Origin: Pseudomonas sp. MF4836
Lineage (GTDB): Bacteria > Pseudomonadota > Gammaproteobacteria > Pseudomonadales > Pseudomonadaceae
NCBI RefSeq assembly: GCF_002018875.1
Contig: NZ_MVOL01000002.1
Coordinates: 310,001 to 374,000 of the forward strand
Direction: 5' to 3'
DNA length: 64,000 bases
Within the stretch, counting starts at the first letter, position 1. The number at the start of each line of letters is the position of its first letter. The position numbers and the translations under genes are program-made. The notes under the pieces are model-generated. The model was given only the letters and a program-made list of their open reading frames with translations, searched no databases and was not told the origin of the DNA. Below, one piece after another: positions 47,012 through 56,403 of this stretch.

Positions 47012-47114
47012 CGCTGGGGGCGAGGGCGATTGGCAGGTGACTGTTGAATTGCCCGTTTGGCCTGAGTGGCCGCTGTGCGGCCAGGCGCGAGCAAGCTCCC
47101 GCGCCACAATGATC

Positions 47115-47137
47115 CCCCGCGCCGCAAGAGCGCGGGG
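47115..47137. terminator. Bidirectional hairpin between lipocalin and hutF
   Basis: CCCCGCGC and GCGCGGGG form a stem in the 132-base gap between the convergent ends of the lipocalin and hutF genes. There is no T-run on either strand. Confidence 0.55.
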
Positions 47138-47143
47138 CCGACC

Positions 47144-48508
47144 TCAGTTGAGCAGTTCGCGCAGGACCTGGGTGAAGGCGCGGTTGCTTTCTTCTTCCCC
47201 GGCATGGCGTCCGTTGCGCACCACCCACTGGCCGTTGACCAGCACATCGCGTACCTGACGATCGCCGCCGGCGAACAGCCAACGATTGAGAATGGCGTCG
47301 CCGTCGGCAGTGGCCAGGTACGGGTCGTTGCCGTCCAGCACCAGCCAGTCGGCACGCTTGCCCACTTCCAATGCCCCGATGGCTTGCCCTAGCGCCTCGG
47401 CGCCGCCATCCAGCGCGGCGTCATACAGGGTGCGCCCGACCATCGGCTGATCGGCGCCATACAAGCGGTTGCGCCGCTGGTCGCGCAGACGCTGGCCGTA
47501 TTCCAGCCAGCGCAATTCCTCGACCACGCTCAGTGACACATGGCTGTCGGAACCGATGCCCACGCGCCCGCCCTGGGCCAGGAAGTCCACGGCAGGGAAG
47601 ATCCCGTCCCCGAGGTTGGCTTCGGTGGTCAGGCACAGCCCGGCAATCGCCCGGCTCCTGGCCATCAGCGTGACTTCTTCCGGGTTGGCATGGGTGGCGT
47701 GGACCAGGCACCAGCGCTGATCGACCTCAGTGTTTTCATACAGCCATTGCAACGGCCGGCGCCCGCTCCAGGCCAGGCAGTCATCGACTTCCTTCTGCTG
47801 CTCGGCGATGTGGATATGCACCGGGCACTCTCGGTCGCTGGCGGCCAGGACCTCGCTGATTTGCTGCGGCGTGACCGCGCGCAAGGAGTGAAAGCACAAT
47901 CCCAGTCGTTGCGCCGGCTGTGCGGCCAGCAGCGGTTGCAGGCGCGATTGCAGCTTGAGGTAGTTCTCGGTGCTGTTGATAAAGCGTCGCTGGCCTTCAT
48001 TGGGTGCCTGGCCGCCGAAGCCCGAGTGGCTGTACAGCACGGGTAGCAGAGTCAGGCCGATGCCGGCAGAGCTGGCCGCCTGGCTGATACGCAGCGCCAG
48101 TTCGGCCGGGTCTGCATAGGGCTGGCCGGTGGTGTCGTGGTGCACGTAATGGAATTCGGCGACCGAGGTGTAGCCGGCCTTGAGCATTTCGATGTACAGC
48201 TGGCGCGCGATGACGTGCAGTTGCTCGGGGCTGATCTTGCCGACCAGGCGATACATCAGGTCGCGCCAGGTCCAGAAGCTGTCATTGGGGTTGCCGGCGA
48301 CTTCCGCCAGGCCGGCCATCGCCCGCTGGAAGGCGTGGGAGTGCAGGTTGGGCATGCCTGGCAGCAGCGGGCCCTGGACCCGTTCGGCTCCTTGCGCATC
48401 GGCGTTGGCCTGGATGTGGGTCAGCAGGCCGTCGGCGCTGACCTCAAGACGTACATTGTTGGCCCATCCATTAGGCAGCAGCGCGCGTTCGGCAAAGAAG
48501 GCGGACAT
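47144..48508 (-). CDS. hutF: Formimidoylglutamate deiminase HutF
   Basis: A 454-residue amidohydrolase converting N-formimino-glutamate to N-formyl-glutamate and ammonia, the fourth step of the five-step histidine pathway. The metal motif MPNLHSHAFQRAMAG is at about 53-67, with further histidines in YTSVAEFHYVHHD, VHIHIAEQQKEVDDC and WCLVHATHANPEE, and the aspartate in GIGSDSHVSLS. It is divergent from hutC across 106 bases containing a HutC-type operator. Confidence 0.95.
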   Translation of the reverse strand: MSAFFAERALLPNGWANNVRLEVSADGLLTHIQANADAQGAERVQGPLLPGMPNLHSHAFQRAMAGLAEVAGNPNDSFWTWRDLMYRLVGKISPEQLHVIARQLYIEMLKAGYTSVAEFHYVHHDTTGQPYADPAELALRISQAASSAGIGLTLLPVLYSHSGFGGQAPNEGQRRFINSTENYLKLQSRLQPLLAAQPAQRLGLCFHSLRAVTPQQISEVLAASDRECPVHIHIAEQQKEVDDCLAWSGRRPLQWLYENTEVDQRWCLVHATHANPEEVTLMARSRAIAGLCLTTEANLGDGIFPAVDFLAQGGRVGIGSDSHVSLSVVEELRWLEYGQRLRDQRRNRLYGADQPMVGRTLYDAALDGGAEALGQAIGALEVGKRADWLVLDGNDPYLATADGDAILNRWLFAGGDRQVRDVLVNGQWVVRNGRHAGEEESNRAFTQVLRELLN

Positions 48509-48534
48509 GGTTCAGCACCCCATCGTGTGTTATT

Positions 48535-48544
48535 TGTATATACA
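48535..48544. promoter_or_regulatory. HutC-type operator between hutF and hutC
   Basis: TGTATATACA is a perfect palindrome fitting the TGTA-N2-TACA pattern known for HutC. It lies 27 bases upstream of the hutF start and 71 bases upstream of hutC, where it can repress both. An overlapping ATATACAT run extends it downstream. Confidence 0.7.
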
Positions 48545-48614
48545 TATACAGACGTTTGCCTGCTCGGTAAACTCCGGCAAGCTAGCCCCCTTTATTCACG
48601 AACAAGGATTCCCT

Positions 48615-49364
48615 GTGCCGATTCCGACTGCCAACTCCCCGCTGGCCGCCCACTTGGGCGATAGTCCGGCGCCCTTGTACGCCCGCGTCAAACAGATGAT
48701 TACCCAGCAGATCGAGAGCGGAAACTGGCCGCCGCACTACCGCGTTCCGTCGGAAAGTGAACTGGTCAATCAGCTGGGTTTCAGCCGCATGACCATCAAC
48801 CGTGCCCTGCGCGAAATGACTGCAGAGGGCATGCTGGTTCGGATGCAGGGCGTCGGCACCTTCGTCGCTGAACCCAAGAGCCAGTCGGCGCTGTTCGAAG
48901 TGCATAACATTGCCGACGAGATTGCCTCCCGTGGCCATCGCCACACCTGCAAGGTCATCACCTTGGGTGAAGAGGCCGCCGGCTCCGAACGCGCCGTGGC
49001 CCTGGACATGCGCGAAGGGCAGAAGGTGTTCCACTCGCTGATCGTGCATTTCGAAAACGATATTCCGGTACAAATCGAAGACCGCTTCGTCAACGCCCTG
49101 GTGGCGCCGGAGTACCTCAAGCAAGACTTCACCCTGCAAACCCCCTACGCCTACCTGAACCAGGTGGCCCCGCTGACCGAGGGCGAGCATGTGGTCGAGG
49201 CGATTCTGGCCGAGGCCGAGGAGTGCAGGCTGTTGCAGATCGAGCGCGGCGAGCCGTGCCTGCTGATCCGGCGCCGCACCTGGTCCGGTCGCCAGCCAGT
49301 GACCGCGGCGCGGTTGATCCACCCCGGCTCCCGTCATCGTCTGGAAGGACGCTTTCATAAATGA
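48615..49364 (+). CDS. hutC: Histidine utilisation repressor HutC
   Basis: A 249-residue GntR-family regulator. The GTG at 48615 was chosen since AAGGA precedes it and the protein begins (M)PIPTANSPLAAHLGDSPAPLYARVKQ as in Pseudomonas HutC; the much longer reading frame overlaps the hutF promoter. The winged helix (ESGNWPPHYRVPSESELVNQLGFSRMTINRALREM, about 30-65) is followed by a UTRA ligand domain that binds urocanate. It overlaps hutD by four bases. Confidence 0.95.
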   Translation: MPIPTANSPLAAHLGDSPAPLYARVKQMITQQIESGNWPPHYRVPSESELVNQLGFSRMTINRALREMTAEGMLVRMQGVGTFVAEPKSQSALFEVHNIADEIASRGHRHTCKVITLGEEAAGSERAVALDMREGQKVFHSLIVHFENDIPVQIEDRFVNALVAPEYLKQDFTLQTPYAYLNQVAPLTEGEHVVEAILAEAEECRLLQIERGEPCLLIRRRTWSGRQPVTAARLIHPGSRHRLEGRFHK

Positions 49365-49933
49365 CCCAGTTGAAACTTTTGCGCGCGACCGACTACCCGC
49401 GCATGCCGTGGAAGAACGGCGGTGGCAGTACCGAAGAAATCACCCGTGATGCCGGCGTTGGCCTGGAAGGGTTTGGCTGGCGCCTGTCGATTGCCGATAT
49501 CGGTGAGTCCGGTGGTTTTTCCAGCTTTGCCGGCTACCAGCGGATCATCACCGTGCTGCAAGGCAGCGGCATGGCGCTGACGGTGGATGGCCACGAGACA
49601 CGCCCGCTGCTGCCCCTCGACCCCTTCGCTTTCAGTGGCGCGAGCCAGGTGACCTGCAACCTGCTGGACGGTCCGATCCGCGACTTCAACCTGATCTACG
49701 CCGCCGACCGCTATAAAGCGCGCCTGCAATGGCTCGAAGGCGAGCAGCGTTTCTTCAGCCAGGCCAGCACCCTGCTGGTGTTCAGCGTGGCTGAGCAGTT
49801 GCAGGTCACGATCAATGACGGCGCGTTGCAGGAGCTGGGTTGCCACGATTGCCTGCAACTGGACGGCAATGTCTCATTGCTGGAGGTCGCCATCGGCGGC
49901 CGCTGCTGCGTAATCGAACTCACCCACCTCTAA
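49361..49933 (+). CDS. hutD: HutD family protein
   Basis: A 190-residue cupin-fold protein beginning MTQLKLLRATDYPRMPWKNGGGSTEEITRD, the HutD signature. In P. fluorescens HutD is reported to act as a governor that limits the upper level of hut expression, probably by binding formylglutamate. It has no enzyme motif. The ATG overlaps the hutC stop, so repressor and governor are co-translated. Confidence 0.94.
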   Translation: MTQLKLLRATDYPRMPWKNGGGSTEEITRDAGVGLEGFGWRLSIADIGESGGFSSFAGYQRIITVLQGSGMALTVDGHETRPLLPLDPFAFSGASQVTCNLLDGPIRDFNLIYAADRYKARLQWLEGEQRFFSQASTLLVFSVAEQLQVTINDGALQELGCHDCLQLDGNVSLLEVAIGGRCCVIELTHL

Positions 49934-49997
49934 AAACCGTAGCCCTGCAGCGCTACAGATTTTGTGGGATTGGCGTTTCCCAATCGCGCACCAGTTT

Positions 49998-50051
49998 GTT
50001 ACCGAACGCCCCAGCGTGGCGCAAAACCACGCTTTGGTAACAGCCGTTACC
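49998..50051. promoter_or_regulatory. CbrB-like inverted hexamers upstream of hutU
   Basis: GTTACC at 49998-50003, GGTAAC at 50036-50041 and GTTACC at 50046-50051 lie about 105-155 bases upstream of the sigma54 -24 box. Inverted GTTAC-type motifs are reported for CbrB, the activator of hut genes in Pseudomonas. Spacing differs from some described sites, so this is tentative. Confidence 0.4.
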
Positions 50052-50153
50052 ACCCTCGAATAATCCCGCGAAAAAAATCACCTCTGCGCAAAGCCTTTAT
50101 TTTCAAGGCGTGCACGCCTGCATCGAATTTTCTTCGGTAGTCGTTTCCCGAGT

Positions 50154-50169
50154 TGGCCGCTTGATTGCA
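50154..50169 (+). promoter_or_regulatory. Sigma54 promoter of the hutU operon
   Basis: TGGCCGCTTGATTGCA keeps TGGC at -24 and TTGCA at -12 with exact consensus spacing, 153 bases before the hutU start. The expected transcription start is near 50180. Confidence 0.8.
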
Positions 50170-50173
50170 TATG

Positions 50174-50187
50174 CTTGTATGTACAAG
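50174..50187. promoter_or_regulatory. HutC operator over the hutU transcription start
   Basis: CTTGTATGTACAAG is a perfect palindrome of the TGTA-N2-TACA type. It begins five bases after the sigma54 -12 box and so covers the likely transcription start, where bound HutC would block RNA polymerase. Confidence 0.8.
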
Positions 50188-50321
50188 TAAAGATGTGTGC
50201 GTAAGAGTGAGGTGATTTCCTCTTCGCGCCATTGCTGATTCGCTTGTAGCGCAACCCCTGCGCGCAGGCTCGCTGGCCCACTGCCTGGGTTGGTTTGGAT
50301 TGATTGCTGAGGATTTTTTCC

Positions 50322-52004
50322 GTGACTGACAACAAACCTACGAAATACCGGAACGTCGAAATTCGCGCTGCCCGCGGCAACAAGCTGACCGCCAAGAGCT
50401 GGCTGACGGAAGCGCCGCTGCGGATGCTGATGAACAACCTCGATCCGGAAGTCGCCGAGAACCCTAAAGAGCTGGTGGTCTACGGCGGCATTGGTCGCGC
50501 CGCGCGCAACTGGGAGTGCTACGACAAGATCGTCGAGAGCCTGACCAACCTCAATGACGATGAAACCCTGCTGGTGCAGTCGGGCAAGCCGGTCGGCGTG
50601 TTCAAGACCCACAGCAACGCACCGCGCGTACTGATCGCCAACTCCAACCTGGTACCGCACTGGGCCAGTTGGGAGCACTTCAACGAACTGGATGCCAAGG
50701 GCCTGGCCATGTACGGCCAGATGACCGCCGGCAGCTGGATCTACATCGGCAGCCAGGGCATCGTCCAGGGCACCTACGAAACCTTCGTCGAAGCCGGTCG
50801 CCAGCACTACAACAGCAATCTGAAAGGCCGCTGGGTCCTCACCGCCGGCCTCGGCGGCATGGGTGGCGCCCAGCCGCTGGCCGCGACCCTGGCCGGTGCC
50901 TGCTCGCTGAACATCGAATGCCAGCAGGTCAGCATCGATTTCCGCCTCAATAGCCGCTACGTCGATGAACAAGCCCGCGACCTCGACGACGCCCTGGCCC
51001 GCATCGAGAAATACACCAAGGAAGGCAAGGCCATCTCCATTGCCCTGCTGGGTAACGCCGCGGAAATCCTCCCGGAACTGGTCAAGCGTGGCGTGCGCCC
51101 GGACATGGTCACCGACCAGACCAGCGCCCACGATCCGCTCAACGGTTACCTGCCAGCCGGCTGGACCTGGGACGAGTACCGCGCTCGCGCCAAGACCGAG
51201 CCGGCCGCCGTGGTCAAGGCTGCCAAGCAATCCATGGCGGTGCACGTCAAGGCCATGCTCGACTTCCAGAAGCAGGGCATTCCGACCTTCGACTACGGCA
51301 ACAACATCCGGCAGATGGCTCAGGAAGAGGGTGTGGAAAACGCCTTCGACTTCCCGGGTTTCGTACCGGCATATATCCGTCCGCTGTTCTGCCGTGGCAT
51401 CGGTCCGTTCCGTTGGGCCGCGCTGTCCGGCGACCCGCAGGACATCTACAAGACCGACGCCAAGGTCAAGGAACTGATCCCCGACGACGCCCATCTGCAC
51501 AACTGGCTGGACATGGCCCGCGAGCGCATCAGCTTCCAGGGCCTGCCGGCGCGTATCTGCTGGGTCGGCCTGGGCCAGCGCGCCAAGCTCGGCCTGGCAT
51601 TCAACGAAATGGTGCGCCGCGGTGAGCTGTCGGCGCCGATCGTGATCGGTCGCGACCACCTGGACTCCGGTTCGGTCGCCAGCCCGAACCGCGAAACCGA
51701 GTCGATGCAGGATGGTTCCGACGCCGTGTCCGACTGGCCACTGCTCAACGCCCTGCTCAACACCGCCAGTGGCGCGACCTGGGTCTCGCTGCACCACGGT
51801 GGCGGCGTCGGCATGGGCTTCTCCCAGCACTCGGGGATGGTCATCGTCTGCGACGGTACCGATGAGGCTGCCGAGCGTATCGCGCGCGTGCTTCACAACG
51901 ACCCGGCCACCGGTGTCATGCGTCACGCCGACGCCGGCTATCAGATCGCCATCGACTGCGCCAAGGAGCAAGGCCTGAATCTGCCGATGATCACCGGCCA
52001 GTAA
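50322..52004 (+). CDS. hutU: Urocanate hydratase HutU
   Basis: A 560-residue enzyme converting urocanate to 4-imidazolone-5-propionate with tightly bound NAD+ as electrophile. The GTG start at 50322 follows GAGGA by eight bases. The motifs [54 protein letters not shown] (NAD site, about 175) and [17 protein letters not shown] (with the conserved Cys) are complete. First gene of the long hut operon. Confidence 0.97.
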   Translation: MTDNKPTKYRNVEIRAARGNKLTAKSWLTEAPLRMLMNNLDPEVAENPKELVVYGGIGRAARNWECYDKIVESLTNLNDDETLLVQSGKPVGVFKTHSNAPRVLIANSNLVPHWASWEHFNELDAKGLAMYGQMTAGSWIYIGSQGIVQGTYETFVEAGRQHYNSNLKGRWVLTAGLGGMGGAQPLAATLAGACSLNIECQQVSIDFRLNSRYVDEQARDLDDALARIEKYTKEGKAISIALLGNAAEILPELVKRGVRPDMVTDQTSAHDPLNGYLPAGWTWDEYRARAKTEPAAVVKAAKQSMAVHVKAMLDFQKQGIPTFDYGNNIRQMAQEEGVENAFDFPGFVPAYIRPLFCRGIGPFRWAALSGDPQDIYKTDAKVKELIPDDAHLHNWLDMARERISFQGLPARICWVGLGQRAKLGLAFNEMVRRGELSAPIVIGRDHLDSGSVASPNRETESMQDGSDAVSDWPLLNALLNTASGATWVSLHHGGGVGMGFSQHSGMVIVCDGTDEAAERIARVLHNDPATGVMRHADAGYQIAIDCAKEQGLNLPMITGQ

Positions 52005-52103
52005 GCCGTATCGCGGGGGCCGGTTCACCGGCTCCCGCCGCTACAAAAAACGCTCCTGTCGGAGCAGCAAATCGTCTGCAGTGCCCATAGAGGTTCGACG
52101 TAA

Positions 52104-53573
52104 ATGGCTTTATCGAATGATCGTGCAAGCAGTAAACCGTTGATCGAAAGGCGTTCGATCGACTACATCCCGGAAGCGGAAAGACACGGTCGTCTATTGA
52201 GTCAGTTCACCCTATGGCTGGGTGCCAACCTGCAAATCACTGCAATTGTCACCGGGGCCCTGGCCGTGGTGCTGGGCGGTGATGTGTTCTGGTCGCTGAT
52301 CGGCCTGTTGCTTGGGCAATTGATCGGCGGCGGGGTCATGGCGCTGCACGCGGCGCAAGGGCCGCAACTGGGCCTGCCGCAGATGATCTCCAGCCGTGTG
52401 CAGTTCGGTGTCTACGGTGCGGTGATTCCCCTGGTGCTGGTGTGCCTGATGTACATCGGTTTCTCGGCCAGCGGTTCGTTGCTGGCGGGGCAAGCGGTGG
52501 CGCAACTGCTGCAGGTCCAGGACTGGGTCGGCATCGTGCTGTTTGCCGGCTCGATCATGGTCTTCACCATCTTCGGCTACCGGGTGATTCACGGCATTGG
52601 CCGGGTCGCCAGCGTGCTGGGGGTCGTGGCCTTCATCTACCTGTTCTACAAACTGCTGTCCGGCAACGACATTGGCGCGTTGCTGGGGAACAAGCATTTT
52701 TCTCTTTCGAGCTTTCTGTTGGCGGTGTCGTTGTCGGCATCCTGGCAGATCGCGTTTGGCCCTTATGTGGCCGACTACTCGCGTTATCTGCCGCGCAGCA
52801 CTTCGGCGGTCAAGACCTTCTGGGCCGTGGGCCTGGGTTCGGTGATCGGCGCGCAGGCGGCGATGGTGTTCGGGGTGTTCGCGGCGGCCCTGGCCGGTTC
52901 GCAGTTCGCCCACCACGAGGTGTCGTTTATCGTCGGCCTGGGTGGCACCGGGATCGTTGCCGGCCTGCTGTATTTCGCCGTGGCCTTCGGCAAGGTGACA
53001 GTGACCACCCTCAACGCCTACGGCAGCTTCATGTCGATCGCCACCATCATCAGCGGCTTTCGTGGCAGCCGGCACATCGGCAGCGGCGTGCGCCTGCTGT
53101 ACATCTTCATCATGGTCTCGATCGCGGCGTCCCTGGCACTGCTGGGCAAGGACTCGTTCCTCAAGGATTTCTCGGCGTTCATCCTGTTCCTGCTGGCGTT
53201 CTTCACGCCCTGGAGCGCGATCAACCTGGTGGACTTCTACTGCATCACCAAAGAGCGCTATGACATTCCCGCGCTCTCGGACCCCAATGCCCGGTACGGG
53301 CGCTGGAACCTCATGGGCATCAGCATTTACGTGTTTGGTGTGTTGATTCAGATGCCGTTCATCTCCACCCATTTCTACACCGGTCCGCTGGTGGCGAGCC
53401 TGGGGGACACCGATATCTCCTGGATCATCGGCCTGGTGGTGCCGGCAGCGCTGTATTACTTCGCCGCCAGGAAATGGCATGGCGCGGTACCCGATCGTCT
53501 GATCCTGCCGGTAGAGCAGGACGCGGTCACCGAACAAAAGCTGAGTGGGGCGGCCCGCGCAAGTGCGGTGTGA
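52104..53573 (+). CDS. hutT: NCS1-family permease, likely urocanate transporter
   Basis: A 489-residue permease of the nucleobase:cation symporter-1 (cytosine/allantoin permease-like) family with about 12 helices. QFTLWLGANLQITAIVTGALAVVLGGDVF is the typical helix 1 region. In P. fluorescens SBW25 the gene at this position (called hutTu) is reported as the urocanate transporter; I infer the same here from position and family. It is not a cytosine permease in this setting. Confidence 0.88.
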   Translation: MALSNDRASSKPLIERRSIDYIPEAERHGRLLSQFTLWLGANLQITAIVTGALAVVLGGDVFWSLIGLLLGQLIGGGVMALHAAQGPQLGLPQMISSRVQFGVYGAVIPLVLVCLMYIGFSASGSLLAGQAVAQLLQVQDWVGIVLFAGSIMVFTIFGYRVIHGIGRVASVLGVVAFIYLFYKLLSGNDIGALLGNKHFSLSSFLLAVSLSASWQIAFGPYVADYSRYLPRSTSAVKTFWAVGLGSVIGAQAAMVFGVFAAALAGSQFAHHEVSFIVGLGGTGIVAGLLYFAVAFGKVTVTTLNAYGSFMSIATIISGFRGSRHIGSGVRLLYIFIMVSIAASLALLGKDSFLKDFSAFILFLLAFFTPWSAINLVDFYCITKERYDIPALSDPNARYGRWNLMGISIYVFGVLIQMPFISTHFYTGPLVASLGDTDISWIIGLVVPAALYYFAARKWHGAVPDRLILPVEQDAVTEQKLSGAARASAV

Positions 53574-53647
53574 GCCTGATTGGACGTGGATAGGGCTGGA
53601 TGCCTCTTGACTGCCGTATGCCAATTCATGATTAGGAGCGTCACACA

Positions 53648-54616
53648 ATGAGCGTCAATAAGACCCTGCTGACCACTCTGCTTTCCATGGGCCTGCTGGC
53701 CAGTGCCGGTGCTGCCCAGGCCGCCGACTGGTGCGAATCCGGCAAACCGGTGAAGTTCGCCGGGCTGAACTGGGAAAGCGGCATGTTGCTGACCGACGTG
53801 CTGCAACTGGTGCTGGAAAAAGGCTACGACTGCAAGACCGATACCTTGCCCGGCAACTCCATCACCATGGAGAACGCCCTGGGCAGCAACGACATTCAAG
53901 TGTTCGCCGAGGAGTGGGTAGGCCGCAGCGAAGTCTGGAACAAGGCCGAGAAGGCCGGCAAGGTGGTGGGTGTCGGCGCCCCGGTGGTGGGTGCCGTCGA
54001 AGGCTGGTACGTGCCGCGCTACGTGATCGAGGGCGATGCCAAGCGCAAGCTGGAAGCCAAGGCGCCGGACCTGAAGAACATCGCCGACCTGGCCAAGTAT
54101 TCAGCAGTGTTCAAGGACCAGGAAGAGCCTGCCAAAGGCCGTTTCTACAACTGCCCGGCCGGCTGGACCTGTGAGCTGGACAATAGCGAAATGCTCAAGA
54201 GCTACGGCCTGGAAAACAGCTACACCAACTTCCGCCCGGGCACCGGCCCGGCCCTGGATGCCGCTGTGCTGTCGAGCTACAAGCGTGGCGAGCCGATCCT
54301 GTTTTACTACTGGTCGCCGACGCCGCTGATGGGCCAGGTCGACCTGGTGAAGCTCGAGGAGAAACCCGGCGTGGATAAAAGCGTGACCATCAAGGTCGGC
54401 CTGTCCAAGGTGTTCCACGAGCAGGCGCCGGAGCTGGTCTCGGTGCTGGAGAAGGTCAACCTGCCGATCGATCTGCTGAACCAGAACCTGGCGCGGATGA
54501 CCAAGGAACGCATCGAATCGCCGAAACTGGCGAAAATTTTTCTCAAGGAACATCCTGAAGTCTGGCATGCATGGGTAAGCGACGATGCGGCCAGGAAAAT
54601 CGACGCGGCCTTGTAG
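53648..54616 (+). CDS. hutX: ABC transporter substrate-binding protein HutX
   Basis: A 322-residue periplasmic protein with signal peptide (MSVNKTLLTTLLSMGLLASAGAAQA). It belongs to the glycine betaine/proline-type (OpuAC) binding-protein family: VKFAGLNWESGMLLTDVLQLVLEKGYDCKTDTLPGNS and AEEWVGRSEVWNKAE are typical. It is followed by a matching permease and ATPase. As in P. fluorescens the trio is a histidine uptake system (inference from position). Confidence 0.92.
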   Translation: MSVNKTLLTTLLSMGLLASAGAAQAADWCESGKPVKFAGLNWESGMLLTDVLQLVLEKGYDCKTDTLPGNSITMENALGSNDIQVFAEEWVGRSEVWNKAEKAGKVVGVGAPVVGAVEGWYVPRYVIEGDAKRKLEAKAPDLKNIADLAKYSAVFKDQEEPAKGRFYNCPAGWTCELDNSEMLKSYGLENSYTNFRPGTGPALDAAVLSSYKRGEPILFYYWSPTPLMGQVDLVKLEEKPGVDKSVTIKVGLSKVFHEQAPELVSVLEKVNLPIDLLNQNLARMTKERIESPKLAKIFLKEHPEVWHAWVSDDAARKIDAAL

Positions 54617-54688
54617 GTAGAGCCTTTGCGGCCGTCAGCACTGGCTGCCGCAAGCGACGCCACATCCCCCCTTGATCGAGAGTTGCTT

Positions 54689-55540
54689 ATGTTTCCTGAG
54701 CGTTTCACATTTTCTATCGCCGACTGGGTCAACGGTTGGGTTGACTCGTTGGTGACCAATTACGGCGATGTCTTCCGCCACATCTCCGACACCCTGCTGT
54801 GGGCCATCGTCAACCTCGAAGGCCTGCTGCGCATGGCGCCCTGGTGGCTGATGCTGGCCATTGTCGGCGGCATTGCCTGGCATGCGACACGCAAGGTGGT
54901 GACCACTGCGGTGATTGTCGGCCTGCTGTTTCTGGTGGGCGCCGTCGGGCTGTGGGACAAGCTGATGCAGACCCTGGCACTGATGCTGGTGGCGACCGTG
55001 ATTTCGGTGCTGATCGGCATTCCCCTGGGCATCCTTTCGGCGCGCAGCAATCGCCTGCGTTCGGTGCTGATGCCGCTGCTCGACATCATGCAGACCATGC
55101 CCAGCTTCGTGTACCTGATCCCGGTGCTGATGCTGTTCGGCCTGGGCAAGGTGCCGGCGATCTTCGCCACCGTCATCTACGCCGCGCCGCCGCTGATCCG
55201 CCTCACCGATCTGGGTATTCGTCAGGTCGACCGCGAGGTCATGGAAGCGATCAACGCCTTTGGTGCCAATCGCTGGCAGCAGCTGTTCGGCGTGCAATTG
55301 CCGCTGGCGCTGCCGAGCATCATGGCCGGGATCAACCAGACCACCATGATGGCCCTGTCGATGGTGGTGATCGCCTCGATGATCGGTGCCCGTGGCCTGG
55401 GCGAAGACGTGCTGGTGGGCATCCAGACCCTCAACGTCGGGCGCGGCCTGGAAGCGGGGCTGGCCATCGTGATTCTGGCGGTGGTGATCGATCGGATTAC
55501 CCAGGCCTATGGTCGTCCACGCCATGAGGTGAACCCATGA
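54689..55540 (+). CDS. hutW: ABC transporter permease HutW
   Basis: A 283-residue inner-membrane permease starting [29 protein letters not shown]. The start was moved from an upstream in-frame ATG because the family begins here. The cytoplasmic EAA loop is [29 protein letters not shown] (about 178-206). It overlaps hutV by four bases (ATGA). Confidence 0.93.
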   Translation: MFPERFTFSIADWVNGWVDSLVTNYGDVFRHISDTLLWAIVNLEGLLRMAPWWLMLAIVGGIAWHATRKVVTTAVIVGLLFLVGAVGLWDKLMQTLALMLVATVISVLIGIPLGILSARSNRLRSVLMPLLDIMQTMPSFVYLIPVLMLFGLGKVPAIFATVIYAAPPLIRLTDLGIRQVDREVMEAINAFGANRWQQLFGVQLPLALPSIMAGINQTTMMALSMVVIASMIGARGLGEDVLVGIQTLNVGRGLEAGLAIVILAVVIDRITQAYGRPRHEVNP

Positions 55541-56367
55541 GCAACACAGCCATCAGCAAAATCGAAGTCAAGAACGTGTTCAAGATCTTCGGCAATCGTT
55601 CCGCCGATGCCTTGAACATGATTCGCCAGAACAAGAGCAAGGACCAGGTGCTGGCCGAGACCGGTTGCGTGGTCGGGGTCAACGACCTGTCGCTGAGCAT
55701 CGGCACCGGCGAAATCTTCGTGATCATGGGCCTCTCCGGCTCCGGCAAGTCGACCCTGGTGCGCCACTTCAATCGCCTGATCGACCCCACCAGCGGCGCG
55801 ATCCTGGTGGACGGCGAGGACATCCTGCAATACGACATGGACGCCCTGCGCCAGTTTCGCCGGCACAAGATCAGCATGGTGTTCCAGAGCTTCGGCCTGT
55901 TGCCCCACAAGAGCGTGCTGGACAACGTCGCCTATGGCCTGAAAGTGCGCGGCGAGAGCAAGCAGGTCTGTGCCGAACGGGCGCTGCACTGGATCAATAC
56001 CGTGGGCCTCAAGGGCTATGAAAACAAATACCCGCACCAGCTCTCCGGCGGCATGCGCCAACGGGTCGGCCTGGCCCGGGCGTTGGCGGCGGACACCGAC
56101 ATTATCCTGATGGACGAAGCCTTCAGCGCCCTCGACCCACTGATCCGCGCCGAAATGCAGGACCAGTTGCTGGAGCTGCAGAAGACCCTGCACAAGACCA
56201 TCGTTTTTATCACTCACGATCTGGATGAGGCGGTACGCATCGGCAATCGCATCGCGATCCTCAAGGACGGCCGCCTGATCCAGGTCGGCACGCCGAAAGA
56301 GATCCTGCATTCGCCGGCCGACGAGTACGTCGACCGTTTCGTCCAGCGCCGCGCGGCGGTGGTCTGA
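55537..56367 (+). CDS. hutV: ABC transporter ATP-binding protein HutV
   Basis: A 276-residue ATPase of the ProV/OpuAA type. Walker A is GLSGSGKST (about 65), the signature [34 protein letters not shown] contains the ABC signature and Walker B. It is shorter than ProV and lacks the C-terminal CBS pair, so it should not be ionic-strength regulated. Only 36 bases separate it from hutH1. Confidence 0.94.
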   Translation: MSNTAISKIEVKNVFKIFGNRSADALNMIRQNKSKDQVLAETGCVVGVNDLSLSIGTGEIFVIMGLSGSGKSTLVRHFNRLIDPTSGAILVDGEDILQYDMDALRQFRRHKISMVFQSFGLLPHKSVLDNVAYGLKVRGESKQVCAERALHWINTVGLKGYENKYPHQLSGGMRQRVGLARALAADTDIILMDEAFSALDPLIRAEMQDQLLELQKTLHKTIVFITHDLDEAVRIGNRIAILKDGRLIQVGTPKEILHSPADEYVDRFVQRRAAVV

Positions 56368-56403
56368 TGAGCACCGTGGCAGCTGCACCGTCATTCACTC
56401 GGT

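Noticed and set aside
50103..50165. Possible sigma54 promoter AGGCGTGCACGCCTGCAT upstream of hutU
   Set aside because: The GG to GC spacing is 11 instead of 10, and a better candidate with exact spacing is present at 50154-50169.
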